Shown piece after piece: positions 19,599 through 31,794 of a stretch of DNA of 60,000 nucleotides. Within the stretch, counting starts at the first letter, position 1; each line of letters begins with the position of its first letter. The notes below the pieces were generated by a model. The model had not been told where the DNA came from and did no database searches. It saw only the letters and a program-made list of their open reading frames with translations. The DNA is from Takakia lepidozioides (taxonomy: Eukaryota; Streptophyta; Takakiopsida; Takakiales; Takakiaceae): contig CM060732.1 in the NCBI GenBank assembly GCA_030704615.1, positions 32,905,053 through 32,965,052 of the forward strand, given 5' to 3'. The position numbers and the translations under genes were made by a program.

Positions 19599-21100
19599 GT
19601 TTACTTGACCATTCTATAGGGGCTCCTCCAAGCTTGTGGACAATCCCCGAAATGGGTCTCCGAGTATCCACGTCCCTAGCAAAGTCTGCATCTGCGAATG
19701 TCACAAGTTCGAAAGGGCCCTTGCATGGAAATAGAATGCCGTGAGAAGGAGTTCCCTTGAGATATCTTAGGACTCTCTTGGCTGCTATGAGATGAGGCTC
19801 TTGTGGGTTTTGTGTGAACCGCCTCAGAGTTCCTACTGCAAAGCTAATGTCAGGTTTGGAAATAGTTGCAGCGTCAAAGCTAATGTCAGGTCTGGAAATA
19901 GTTGCAGCGTAAAGCAGACTTCTTATCAATGATTGATATAGAACTCGGTCTACCTACGGGGCTCCCATGTCGGCTTGCAGATTGGTGCTTCCGCACATTG
20001 GTGTAGACACAGAGTTACAGTCCGTCATGTCGAACCTCTGAAGTATCTTGTGAATGTATCTCTCCTGATGCAGCCAAGTTCCTTCCTTGGTGTATTTCAG
20101 CTCTGCTTGTAAGTACTGTTCGGCAATCCCCAGCTCATTCATCTCGAAATTTTCTTTCAGCTCCTTGACAATTCGATCAATTTCTACTTCGTTGTCCCCT
20201 ATGACAATTAAGTCATCTACGTACAAGAGAACAATTAATGTCCATCCATCAACGAATAATATAGATTATAGTAAGAAGAACTCTTATTGAGTCCATGGTT
20301 CTTCAAGTGAGAGTCTATTCTCTCGTGCCAGGCGCGAGGCGCGTGCTTCAGCCCATATAAGGCACGTTCGAGTTTACATACCTTTCCCTTGCTTCCCTTC
20401 TCCTCAAAGCCTGGAGGGATTTGCATGTAGATTCCTTCTGAGATCTTCCCATTCAGGAAGGCGGTCTTCACGTCAAGTTGATGGAGCTTCCACTGCTTCT
20501 TTGTAGCCAAACCTAATATGGCTCTGATAGTGCTCCAGCGAACTACAAGAGCGTAGGTATCGAAATAATCCACTCCATGCACCTGTTCGAATCCTCTAGC
20601 CACAACTCGTGCTTTCAATTTGTCTGGCTGTCCACCATTGCCTTTCTTAATTTTGAACACCCACTTCGCACTTATTGGGGACTTTCCATGAGGTAAGTCC
20701 ATGAGCCTCCAGGTCTGATTTGCCTTGATGGAATCAACTTCGCTTTGTATTGCAGCTCTCCATCTCTCGTGCCTGATTGCTTGCCGATAACATTCTGGCT
20801 CGACTTCAGGTTCCAAGCCTGCATCCAGATTGAGTGCAAAGTGATCTTTAAACCTGATCAAAGGTCTGCGATCCCTCGTTGGATATCTCGGTTGATCATC
20901 TCTCCTTGGAAAGGGGGCCTGTACTGGTGGAGCTTGTGGTTCGGCTGGGTTGTCTTCCGAATCCGAGCTGGAGCTGTCACTTTGAACTCCCTCAGGTTGA
21001 TTCGCCGCTGGTTTGATATGCTCCTGGGCTGCGTCATTTTCCCTTCTGTCTATGGTTGGGAAGTGAAGTTCCTCTGGCATCACAATTGTATCTAGGTAGC
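19599..21100 (-). pseudogene. Copia reverse transcriptase and truncated RNase H
   Basis: The main frame (21,083-20,235) carries an acidic linker, YPTRDRRP, then the RVT_2 core (ISAKWVFKIKKG, QLDVKTAFLNG, ALYGLKHAPRAWHERID). A frame change near 20,237 interrupts it just before the catalytic LYVDDLIV, which is read in the next frame from 20,226. An in-frame TAG at 19,954-19,956 follows ADMGAP. Beyond it the sequence holds a 36-bp in-frame tandem duplication (19,840-19,875 and 19,876-19,911) that doubles ATISRPDISF. Coding ends at EWSSK near 19,599, where the GGCTGTGT block begins and the rest of RNase H is missing. Confidence 0.85.
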
Positions 21101-21209
21101 TGTGTCGGGCTGTGACTGGCTGTGTCGGGCTGTGTAACCTCCCTAAAGCTTGCTCCTGCCACCCCTAAGGCTCCTGTTGGTCTCAGTCTGCGCAAAAATT
21201 AAGGGTACC
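21098..21209. repeat. GGCTGTGT-rich block ending CAAAAATTAAGGGTACC, copy 2
   Basis: Shares with 19,372-19,598 the GGCTGTGT words, the CACCCCTAAGGC and TGTTGGTCT segments and the same GGGTACC end, but is shorter on its left. Variable left ends with one fixed right end would fit 5'-truncated retroposition. It starts the insertion in the copia element. Confidence 0.75.
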
Positions 21210-24200
21210 CCACAGAACCCATAAAAAACGTTCAAGTCCCAAGCAGCCCTCTAACAGGCTCAATAGCTGTGAAGAACAAGTGTTGCGGAAATGACCTCAA
21301 CCATGGTTACAATGTCTGCATAGTCGTCGACCCTGCACTCCTTCATGTTTCGAGTCTTGTGATTCAGCAATTGGGTGATTCATATGCAGGTTTGTATGAT
21401 TCCCTAGCATTACCAAGTCCGAGGCCTATCACATTCTGCATACCTTCTTCATGTGTAGCCAATTCCGCAGTACCCCCCCCCCCCATTTATATCAGAGTCG
21501 GCAGTACTACACTGCGTTGTCCATCTTCAAAGGTATTTATCACCAGTTTCGGCTTATTACAACAGACCGCATAACTCAGTGCAAGATCGGGTTGTTTCCT
21601 GAGCACCCATATCTTAGAGATGGCGAGGCGGTCTATTCCAAAAACGACGTTATCAGAGATATGGGCTTACATGCAGTCTCTTACCACTTTCACCGCCTTG
21701 CTCCGACCAACGACTCTACTAAGAGCAAGCTCGAGGGGCCCCCACGACATTCCTCTCATGGTGATAACCCCTATTAATACTTCTTTATATGCAACTTATT
21801 CTATTCTCCACTTCCTACATTTGACAGGAAGGCCCCAGTATCAACCCAAGCGATAACGACACCACCCTACTCTTGGTATCAGAGCGCCACTCCTCATCTC
21901 TGGAAGACAAGCTCCCGCAGCACCCAAAACATGGCACTACACAATAGAGCTTGGAAACTTATTCTAAACCACTGCGAATACCGTGGTTGCAAAAAATGGA
22001 GCAGGCTCTCGGCCCCGTGTTCACTGTACACGAGCGTTGGAGTTCACATCAAATGGATCATGGTGACACTCCCCCGCACCAGCTGCCGTCAGCCAGAAGC
22101 TTCATCCGCGACCCAACCGCGGACTCACCAGGTGCAATTGTTCCTCACCCCCCTGTCTCTTCTCCCAATGCCTTCAAGGTACTCTACCCCCTTGCTACCG
22201 CTTCCCCCCACTTCACTTTGCCATAATCACTCATCTCCCCCCCCCCCAAATCTATTATCATACTCTCACATCCACTCCTACTACCATATCAGGACGTATG
22301 CTTACATCCCTGTACTCTACCACTAATCCCATTCACCTCCAACAACTCCAAGCTAGGTTCCCAATTCCCAATCACCGCTACCAGTCACTATACCATGTTG
22401 TGTCTATCATCAATTCTTCCCTGCATTACAATTAGCTCCATGCTTCCTACCTTACTCATAACCCTACCTTATTTGCAGACCATTACACACCCACAAGATC
22501 TTCCAAAGTGCCACTCCGTCAGCTGCTACTCCAGTATCCACAGATATCTGCGGGCCCAACCCACCAGATCACGAGACATGTCTACCGACTACCTGTATCA
22601 CATGACCCTAGGAGCTGTTTTCTTTTCTCCATCTTCTGGTTTTTTCAATGCGACTATGGTTTACCCCCAAATCACTCCCCTACCACTTTGCCGCCCTTTG
22701 CTGGATTATTGTATGTACCAAGGAAGGCTCATGCCCCAGCATAATGATTCGAGCATCAACCATCCTATCACCAGGATTCTCCTGGGGCTGCCTCGGATGG
22801 TACAACAAGCAACTGCTTCCCTCAAATTCTCGCTATTTGCCTCGAGCTCTCGGCCCACTTGGACTTACGTGCCTTCCTAGATCACATGTTCCTCTACCTT
22901 GCTTATGGTAACGAACTCTTTGGCGTTCTCCCCTCATCTCAGACATGACGTCTGCTTGGTAACATCTCCACCCACAGTCAAACCATATATCGCTTCCACA
23001 TTTCTAACTACTCAATTGTTTGGCTCTAGTATAATTCTATGTTGCAATACCATGTACACCCACCATTCGGGTTCTCTAGGACATCCTACGATTACGCTGT
23101 CGTGTTACTTTTTCTCCTTAGTTCCCCCACATGTCGCGCACCTCACTTGGTAAACTCCCCTTCAAGTCATAGTTACTCACTTTGATGCGCGCGCCTAACT
23201 CCCAACCTGGCCGCCGTGCCAACTCGGAGCTTCAGCTGCTCACCGGGGCACAATGGTCCCCCTCGCTCTCACACGGGATCCTTGAACTATCGAGCCTAGT
23301 GGAATTTCCCTTTTGGTCGTCAGACCGGCTCGTTTGCTTACTCAACAGCTTTTGGTCACTTAACGGGCTTGCACCGTTCTCGGGGTTACTACTCCTTATA
23401 TATACTTCTATAGGTGTTGGCGAGGGTCTCACATCAAATAACCAAGTCCTTTTATGGTGAACCACCACGAAGACCCTCGATTCCCTGTGATGAGTCGCAG
23501 TGAGTCTTGGCCCACCTACCACGGCCCCAATGGACCGTGGTGAGCCCCAAGACTCCCTATGACTCCCACCTCAAGGCCTCAGCCCCATGGTGGGTCTTAT
23601 GCTATCCCCACTACGACTCCCTAAGCTACCACCACCCATTTCCTACTGCTGCCACTGCCTCCACCACAGGGGTAGCCCCTCTTGTGTCCTGATCCCCCCG
23701 CCTTAAAGGCAAATGGCCGCGACACACACCCCTCCCAATAGGGATTTGTCCCATTTTTGTGGAAATTAACATCCAAGTTGTGGCGTCCAACATCAAGGAG
23801 TTTGTTTCCGTGCCATGGCGTCCCATGGCATAACACCAAACCCCCACTTGACTCTTACTCCCCACTAGCTAGTTCGGCCAACTTCCTCTAAGTCGCGGCC
23901 AATGGTGGAGCTTCTCAAGCTCCACATAGTGCACTCTTCTTGGCCCATTTTATGGCCAAGGAACGATCATCCCCGAGGATCGTTACTGTAACAACATTGC
24001 CTGCAATCGCTCATGATGCCGTTTGTCGGCATCACCTTGATAAGGGGTTCGCCTTGAACCCCTTTAGGAAGATAACCTTGAATCAACCGGGTGCCCCAAT
24101 CACTACAATTGGGCCCGCTTTGAGATGTTGGTCTGAGGTACGGGAACACGCCGAAGCCGCACTAAGACTTCATCCCAAGGTTATACGATTATTATGGCTT

Positions 24201-24496
24201 TCAGATAATAAAACGTTTGTGTGGTTTCATACTGAACTCATATTCATGAACTTGGATTGATTGCACCATATGCACTGGAAAACAGAATGTGACATCATTT
24301 TTTACTCCCAGTAGTGTGCTTTCACCCAAAACCATTACATTGTTGATAAAAATGGGTGCGCACATGACCGCTGGGATGGGCAGTACAATCCCTAAATTTG
24401 TGGACCTTCTAACATTTGGTTTAGACGGAGGGGTTATTGACCGGGTGTTATTCGCAGATGGAGGAGATGATGGGTTGTCATTTGACAAAGATGCAG
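21210..24496. mobile_element. Non-coding insertion nested in the copia element
   Basis: About 3.3 kb between copia reverse transcriptase and integrase, C/T-rich on the plus strand, with homopolymer C near 21,475 and 22,240. It has no long domain-bearing ORF. A primer-binding-like TGGTATCAGAGC lies at 21,874-21,885 on the plus strand, and TATA-like stretches (CTTATATATACTTC near 23,394) occur. These fit a large non-autonomous LTR element, but I could not define its LTRs or a target duplication. A minus-strand Ser/Pro-rich frame at 24,400-24,530 could be its edge or the copia linker. Confidence 0.45.
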
Positions 24497-25827
24497 CTAC
24501 ATGGGGGGTCTCAACTTGGTTTCGTCGCAAACCACATCTCGCGTTGTCACAATTTTCTTTGTCTCATGATTATAGATCCCGTAAGCCTTTGACTCTTCAT
24601 CGTAACCCATCAGCAATCCCTTTTGAGTTTTACTGCCCAACTTGTTTCTCTTCATCTTTGGAACATGCATATAACTCAAGCATCCAAAGATTCTCATATG
24701 ACTCACTTCTGGCTTCTTCTCATGATACCGTTGGTATGGTGTTACTCCCTTGTTCACTACTGTAGGGCTACGATTCACTATGTAGTTAGCAGTGTTAATG
24801 GCTTCAGCCCACAAATAGCCAGGAAGCTTACAGTTGGAAATACTTCTTGCTCTCTCGACGATGGTCGTGTTCCGTCGCTCTGCAATTCCATTTTGCTCCG
24901 GTGTCAGTGCCTGCGTGAGTTGTCTTTGAATGCCATGGCACTCACAGAATTGTTTGAACTCCCCAAAGGTGAATTCTCCGCCTCGATCCGTCCAAAGAGC
25001 ACCAACTTTGCAGCCGACCTCCTTTTCCGCCATTTCTTTCAAGTATCTAAATTTTTGGAAGGCTTCGGGTTTGCTTATGAGGAAAAATACCCAAGACTTC
25101 CTTGTTGTAGTCGTCACTGCGATGTATTTCGAACCGTGTAGGGAAGCGACTCGGAACGGCCCCACTAAGTCTGCATGCAGGAGTTGTAAAGGCTTTGATG
25201 CACGGCTGCTGGAACTTTTCGGAAGTTCGCGTCGCTGTCTACCAGCCAAACAGTGTTCGCAAACCTCCTTGCTGACCTCAAGTCTTGGCATGCCGGTGAC
25301 TCTACTTTCACGAGATAAGTGACTCGGACCTATGTGGTTTAGATACCCATACCTCAAATGCCAAAGCTTTATTACATCCATTTCTTCAATAGTATTGGCA
25401 CTTGGTGAGTCACTTGATCCGTGAATACGGCACAGGCCGTTCTTGCATTCTCTCTTCCCTATTGCCAGTAACAAGTCTTGCCATCGAGAATCCAACTGTT
25501 GGAATTCGAGAAGGCAACTATGTTTCCATCCTCTGCAAGACAACCTACCGAAATCAGATTTCGACAAAGACCCGGCACGTAAAGAACCTTGTTCAGCTTT
25601 ATTTTTCCATGATCTGTAGACAAGGTGGCACTTCCAGTGCCCATGATTTTGTGCTTCTCCCCTCCTGCGGTGGTAACTGTACCATTCTGATCTCTCTCCT
25701 TGATATCATCTAGGGCCCTTTTGTCGCCCGTCACATGACGAGTGGAGCCAGAGTCCAGATACCAGGGCTGGCGCTTTCCACCCTTTTCTACACTGTTTGC
25801 AATTTCGGTGAGAGCTATCTCAATCAC
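24497..25827 (-). pseudogene. Copia protease and integrase
   Basis: The protease frame begins near 25,827 with the active-site motif WYLDSGSTRHVTG, then GVxH-type spacer text, ending at a stop near 25,459. A frame change near 25,465-25,475 leads into the integrase frame (25,567-24,497). That frame has a pre-integrase zinc-binding segment (LWHLRYGYLNH, CEHCLAG) and the rve core with its acidic residues in order: LHADLVGPF, ALWTDRGGEF and EQNGIAERRN. It ends in the usual DVVCDETKL tail at the insertion boundary. The catalytic residues are preserved; the frame break makes it a pseudogene. Confidence 0.85.
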
Positions 25828-25866
25828 CTCAGCAGCGTCAGAATATTTCTCATCACTATCCTCTCC

Positions 25867-26775
25867 CTAGGCTCCAAGATTTACGCTAGTGCCCTCTTTC
25901 TTCGCAGAGAATTTCTTGCTGCAGTAGCGCGCCGCATGGTCGGGTGAGCCACAAACGTAGCACATGAAATCTTCACTTGATCGAGTCTGCCAGGTTGAGC
26001 TGGAGCTCCCTCTCCCTCTGGAGCTGTTCGAACCGCTGTTACGTCCTCGCCCACGGCCTCGTCCTCCTCGGCTTCCTCCTCGCCAGGCATGGTCGGCCAT
26101 ATGTAGGTTTTTAAACTGAGCTGATAAGGCCTCGTTGTCTCCGATCTTCTTATGTCGAAGCTCCATTCGATGTGTCTCGTTCAGCAACTTGGCTGATACA
26201 GCTGCAAAAGACGGCAAGTTGTCAAGAGTAGATAGACTTTGAATCACGCCTTCGTAGCTGAGAGGCAGGCCGTTTAGCACAAGTTGGACCACCGTTTTGT
26301 CCTCAACTGGTTGCCCAAGTGCACTCAACTTATTCTTCAATTCACGAGCCTCTCGCAAATAATCTTCGATTTCTGCTCCCTCAGACATCTGAAGTCCATG
26401 CAGCTTGGTGGAAAGTAGGAGGACTTGTGAGGCGTCTCCTGCTTGGAAGATGTCCTTGAAGGCCTTCTAGGTGTCGGCTGGGTCCATGTGCTCAGCAGCT
26501 GTATCGACTAAGTCATCTTTGACAGACATCACCAACAAGGTCTGTGCTTTCAGTTTTATCATCTTAAACTGATGCTCCGTATACGTCAGTCCTGCTACGG
26601 TGGTGGGGTAGGACGCAGGTGTCAGCTTGGTCTCAACGAATTCCCACACATTCTCCCTCTGTAGCAGAATCTTGATCTTCTGTCTCCAAACATTGTAGTT
26701 GCTCCCGCCTTCGAGCTTGTTGGCCTCCCCCAACGTGATGGTGTTCATGTTGTTCTCAAGTGCCACGACAGCCAT
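25867..26775 (-). pseudogene. Copia gag with zinc knuckle, one internal stop
   Basis: Starts at 26,775 and shows the UBN2-type gag fold with SNYNVWRQKIKILLQ. An in-frame TAG at 26,467-26,469 interrupts MDPADT and KAFKDIFQAGDASQ, where Trp is expected. The second part ends in an Arg/Gly-rich tract and the CCHC knuckle CYVCGSPDHAARYC. A second TAG at 25,867-25,869 separates gag from the protease frame, which continues in phase. Confidence 0.85.
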
Positions 26776-26918
26776 TTGAAACGAAACGGCTTCAAGACCC
26801 TACTGCTTCTCTCAACAGAAAAAAGTGTCGGGAGCAATGCTCACCGCACTGTGTCTGGTAACAAGTACCTGACCTTACTAGGAGCACGGCTCACTAGTAT
26901 GCCCTGTTCCTGGTTATC

Positions 26919-26930
26919 GCTCTGATACCA
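26919..26930 (-). other. Primer-binding site of the copia element
   Basis: The minus strand reads TGGTATCAGAGC directly downstream of the LTR end. This matches the initiator-Met tRNA 3' end used by many plant copia elements. Confidence 0.85.
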
Positions 26931-27193
26931 TGTTAAAAGTTGACAACAGATTCCATTGACGTGAGTAACTATATTGAGAGAGAATCAGACACTGGTTCTA
27001 GTATCTATTTATGTACTTGCTGCTGTCCGTTATGTTTACCAAGAGTCACCTACCAAGAGTCACCTCGAACTGCCAGTGACCCTGCGATAATTGTTGAGCC
27101 TAAAGTTAACTTCATACGTCATCAATTCTCCACTTGCTGATAGCCGAAGTGTGACATCAGCTGTAGGATGATGTTAATGCGTAAACTCTAACA
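26931..27193 (-). repeat. 5' LTR of the copia element, 263 bp
   Basis: Bounded by TGTTA at 26,931 and TAACA at 27,193 (plus-strand reading), the usual TG...CA termini in a 5-bp inverted repeat. It lies next to the primer-binding site. No partner LTR was found at the left end. Confidence 0.75.
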
Positions 27194-27558
27194 GAAAGGC
27201 AGTAAGCAACCAGTCACTACAGCAGCCCTATGGGCTTGCAAATGTCTCTACTTTGCAGTAAGATAATTTTTTCCTAGACGCTCAAACACATCTGATCATG
27301 TACCATATGAACAGCTTTCCAGTATTGATGGAAGTGTCTCATGGCAAAGTCTGTTTGCAGTTGTCCTGATTTGATGTGCTAGACACCCTCAATGATACAA
27401 TATGTTCCCAACAGAGACTGCAGTTGGTCAATGTAGAACAACAAATGCCATCCATCAATCCCAACTATAATGAAGAAACAAGCTTAGTTTGAAAAACAGA
27501 CAAGTGGCCAGACCATTGTGGGATGATGCTATTGAACAAATGATTTCAACAATAAACT
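27194..27558. other. Spacer between copia LTR and CACTA transposase
   Basis: No ORF of note. CAGTCACTACAGCAG near 27,207 could be a CACTA terminus (CACTACA), suitably placed downstream of the minus-strand transposase, but a matching right end was not found. Confidence 0.35.
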
Positions 27559-30500
27559 TTATTCTGAATTTGAAACATATTCGTCACCCTCTGAATCACT
27601 CTGCTCAACTGGAATAGTGGTTGGTTGCACAAATGCCGCTTGAATGGTAGCCAACATAGCTAGGTCTTCTTTATGTAGAGCCGTGGCACCATGTAATGAC
27701 CTAGGTATTGGCTGATCTGATAAGGTAGACGATGCCTGAAGGCCATCGAAATCTACATTTTCTCCAATGGCACATTGATCTATGTCTGCCACAATCTTTT
27801 TTGCTCTTGGATCCTTCCGAAGGACTACCTTCCACTCCGAACTTGGGGACTCATCCGAAAAGAACACCTGTTCAACTTGAGATGGAAAGATGAACGGCTG
27901 ATCATTGGCGGGTAACATCCTCCCAAAATTCGCAAGTAGAAAACCATACGAATCCCGCTTCATTGTAGCATTTTGTCCAACGAGGTTGGCCCTCACCCAA
28001 GCACAACGAAATACAACGGGGTACACTCGTCCATAATCCAATTTCAAGATCTCTTTGATGACCCCCACGTACTCTAATGGTGACATGACTAGATTTCTAT
28101 CACGCACACTATTTTTGCTCTGTTGCTGGAAGACGGATGCAACTCCAGAATCAAAAGAGACAAGAAGACGACTCTCCGTGTCATCCACTCGAAAATGATT
28201 TCCATATGCCTTCATGCCACGAAATGAAGCTGATCTCAATGAGGGGGGAGTAGACAATGAATTACATCCGTATCGTCAACACTATGCTCAGAGACATGGA
28301 CCTGGACTGCACGGCGTATCCATACCGGTAGGGGTGGAAACTCCAACAAATGGGGAGGGTATGGCACCGGAAGGCTGCGGTGACGTCGATGATTGGCACG
28401 CCACTCACAAGCACATGCCACTTTGTCTGCAGTGAACTGTGCCTTCTCTGTTGCATACTTTCTGTCACAAAATGGCAACAAGAATGACACATATTAGCAA
28501 TGAAGTGTTGCATTACTTTGCAAAAAATATCTAGCATGAATGATACTTTGAAAACCACTGGATAAGTGAGCAGAATGACTTGTAAATGAACATGCTCTTC
28601 CAAAAAGTCACTCACTGAGACATTCAGTTACTATAGAAGTGGTTATAATCACGATGAACCACTGACATTTGTGACTTTGTGGGTGGTTTTATTACACTGG
28701 TGTCAGTCACAATTGCAATTGAACTTGATATGAATAAGGTGCAATGAAAAGAAGAACTCACTGCACCCAAGGAACCATCACATTGGTATTGTTCAGCACA
28801 TACAAATGTGTTGCATCTCTCTCAGCTCCACTTTGTCCCGCTTTTTGCCGACACCTTCCAAGACCTCGTTCTCAGCCCTTTCCTCCGCATTTGCATCCCA
28901 AATCCGCCGTTGAGTTGCATCAAATGATTGCATATACTCACTCATGAACCCCATGGCCTCATCAAGAACATACCCTGCAGCCATACTCCCTTCTGGCTTT
29001 GCGTAATTCCTAACGTATCCCTTCAAATCTTTCATGTAACGCTCCATGGGATACATCCACTGTGAAGACACCGGACCACATGTGTCTAATTCATCTACGA
29101 GATGAACTAGCAAATGGGTCATGACATCAAAGAAAGAAGAGGGGAACTCTTTCTCTAACAGACACAAGGTTATAGCAACATCCTCACGCAATGAATCTAT
29201 TTCATTAGGGTCCCATATTTTGGCACAAATCCGGCGGAAAATGCGACTCACACGCATAATGACCCCACGTGGGTCTGGAGCCATGCAATGGCGAATACAC
29301 ACAGGTAAAATCTGATGCATTAAAACGTGATAATCATGGGATTTCATACTCGTCAAATGTTTCCTAGACGGGTGTATGTGTTTCTGAAATGCACCTGCAA
29401 ATCCCGAAGGAGTTTTGATAGCCCCCAAAGTATCAAGAAATATCGTGATTTCAACGGGAGTGAGAACATACGGTGCTGCTGGTTTCATGATACGTGAAGG
29501 GTTCTGTGGATCAGGCCGAAGCCACAAGTGACGTCTGATGCCGATTACCTCCATGTCGTTCCTCACCTTCACCGTGTCCTTCCATCCAAAAATCATCTTC
29601 AACAAGTTTTCACAAAAATTCTTTTCGCAATGCATGGGATCCAGTAAGTAGCGTTGCAACAGATCCTGCAATACATGACACCATTTCAGGAACATACGGA
29701 CAGATTGCAGTCCTGTACAAATCAGATTCATTTATGAGCACTATATACTTACATATCTAAAGTGGCTGTGATGCATGACAGTCCTTCCTCAGTGGTTCAA
29801 ACAACTCATTTAGTGCATTATTAGCCTTTCAAGTGATGTCAACAACTTCCTAAGCATCATGGATACTACCTCTGACCACTCCACGAGTTATTAATGTGAA
29901 GTCCAAATTACATGCAGTACTGCTACTTTACCACTCGGAAAGTAAGAAGTAACCACTACAGGGGCACTACCTTTTCCATTTACAAAGAACATTGAACTCA
30001 AACAAGTACAAGTGCATGGGATACCTTCCAATATGGTAAATCCCATAGGCAGCTGCGCCTTTTGATACCATGAACCTTGGCTGGATGAACTTCAGCATCA
30101 GGAAAAGCACGGGGGTCAAGGTCATAACCTTCAACCTCAACACCAGCGGCCTCTTGTTCAACCGGTGTGAACGGATGTGGCTTCGCACGCATCTCCACCT
30201 GTCCATTGAAGTGTATGCGGTTCCTACGGTATGGATGGGCTTGAGGGAGGAGCCTGCGGTGACCTTGATAGACAGTTTTGCCCAAAACTTTAGAGTGTCT
30301 TGCATCTACATGAGGACCGCAGACTGGACACCCTTTGTAACATTTTGTGACACATCCTGCAAGTAGGCCATAAGCAGGAAAATCGTGGATGCTCCATAGT
30401 AGTATGGCGCGTAGTATGAAGGTTCTCTCACCAACAGGTTTGCATATGTCTGAACCCCCCTCCACAAAACAAGTAACTCCTCCATCAGTGGTGCTAAGTA

Positions 30501-31794
30501 CACATCTATGTGCTCACTTGTAACTGACTGCTTTCCTGGAATCAAGAGAGTAAGCATGACAAAGAACTTCTTTGTAGTGAGCCACGGAGGTAGGTTGTAT
30601 ACCAGCGTCAACACTGGCCATGTTGACCAGCAATTGTTTTTATCACCAAATGGGTTGACTCCATCGAAGGAAAAACCAAGCCTTACATTGCGAGGCTCTG
30701 CTGCAAAGTCGGGCCAGGTAGCATCAATGTGTTTCCAAGCCTTTGAATCAGCTGCATGGCGCACAAGGCCATCGTTGCTTGCATTTTGACTGTGCTAGGT
30801 CATTAATTCTGCAATAGAAGAGCATCTATACACACGCAAAAGGCGTGGTGGTATCAATGGAAAATGTCGAAGCACCTTAACAGGTACCTTGGATCTCCCC
30901 ACATTTTTTAATCGTGCGCTTTGACACTTGGGGCAACTCTCTGAAGTTTTCAAGTCCCCCCTAAACAACACACACCCCTTTGGGCAAGCATCGATCTTCT
31001 CATAAGCAAGCCCAAGCTTGCTCACCATGGTCTTTGCATGGTAGAAAGATGTGGGTAGTACGTTTGGTTGTGGCAACAAGGTTTTCTGCAGCAAAGAGAA
31101 AATTTCCTCCGCAAAGCCATTTGTAACCCCATGTGTTCATTATAAGCATGGTGGCTGCAAGCTTAGAGGATTTACAGCCTTCATATAAAGGTAGACATGC
31201 CTCTTCCAATGAGATGGGATCATCAGTTTGAGAGTCCCCACCCGCAACCGGGTCATGGGCTTTTTCTGGGGTGTTTGTGTCACATTGAACATCTATATCA
31301 TCTAACTCCACTTCTGGCCCATTTGCAATTTCAGGTGTGTCTATGATCTGAAAGGTCTCTTGGATCATGCACTGCACCTCAACATTCAAGTCCAATTGTC
31401 CATGTGTCCGGTGAGGCTGTCCTGCGATTCCGGCAACACGATCCCGATTAATCCCTCCATTTGCTGAAGCTACGTCCTGACCGACCTCCATGGCCTCCTC
31501 TTCCCATTCATCATCAGAAGCATGCCTCATTGCTCCTCTCCAGGATCTGAACACAGGGGATTTGCCGTTGTCGATTAGATGTTTTCTCACTCTGTCTAAC
31601 GCGACAGGTTGTCCTCCACCTTTACACTTCCTGCAAGGGCATGTGCACTTGTTGATACCATACTCTCGACATTGGGCCTCTTCACGTTGCCAAAGAGCAT
31701 CGTCACGCTCTCGACACCGGAGCAGGTGGGCAACCGCTCTGTCAGGCTCCATGATGCTAAGGAATTCCTTGCCTGGTATGAGGGAGAGAATCAA
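27559..31794 (-). pseudogene. CACTA (En/Spm) TNP2-like transposase
   Basis: Read right to left. The N-terminal transposase-associated domain holds CPCRKCKGG (from 31,794). Then come the TNP2 core (LLPQPNVLPTSFYHAK, KIDACPKGCVLF, GFSFDGVNPFGDKN, LLWSIHDFPAYG) and, after an intron with acceptor near 29,665, LLDPMHCEKNFCENLL, MKSHDYHVLMHQILP and PMERYMKDLKGYVRNYAKPEGS. A final exon (28,257-27,559) has the DUF4216 end (YGFLLANFGRMLP, SEWKVVLR). TNP2 proteins cut CACTA ends. This copy is broken: a frame change near 31,130, a TAG at 30,795-30,797 where Trp is expected (MT-stop-HSQ), and another frame change near 30,440. The element's terminal repeats were not identified. Confidence 0.88.

Larger units (their letters stand above)
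19599..27193 (-). mobile_element. Ty1/copia retrotransposon, decayed, with nested insertion
   Basis: Minus-strand element in copia order (gag, protease, integrase, reverse transcriptase, RNase H), read from right to left. The 5' LTR is at 26,931-27,193 and the primer-binding site at about 26,919-26,930. The 3' part is lost: RNase H stops at the GGCTGTGT block and no 3' LTR was recognised. A ~3.4-kb insertion (about 21,098-24,497) splits integrase from reverse transcriptase. Stops and frameshifts occur in gag, pol and between domains, so the element cannot move by itself. Confidence 0.85.

Noticed and set aside
23940-24260. Organellar DNA fragment in the copia insertion
   Set aside because: The stretch looks different in composition from its surroundings, but I could not match it to any organellar gene.
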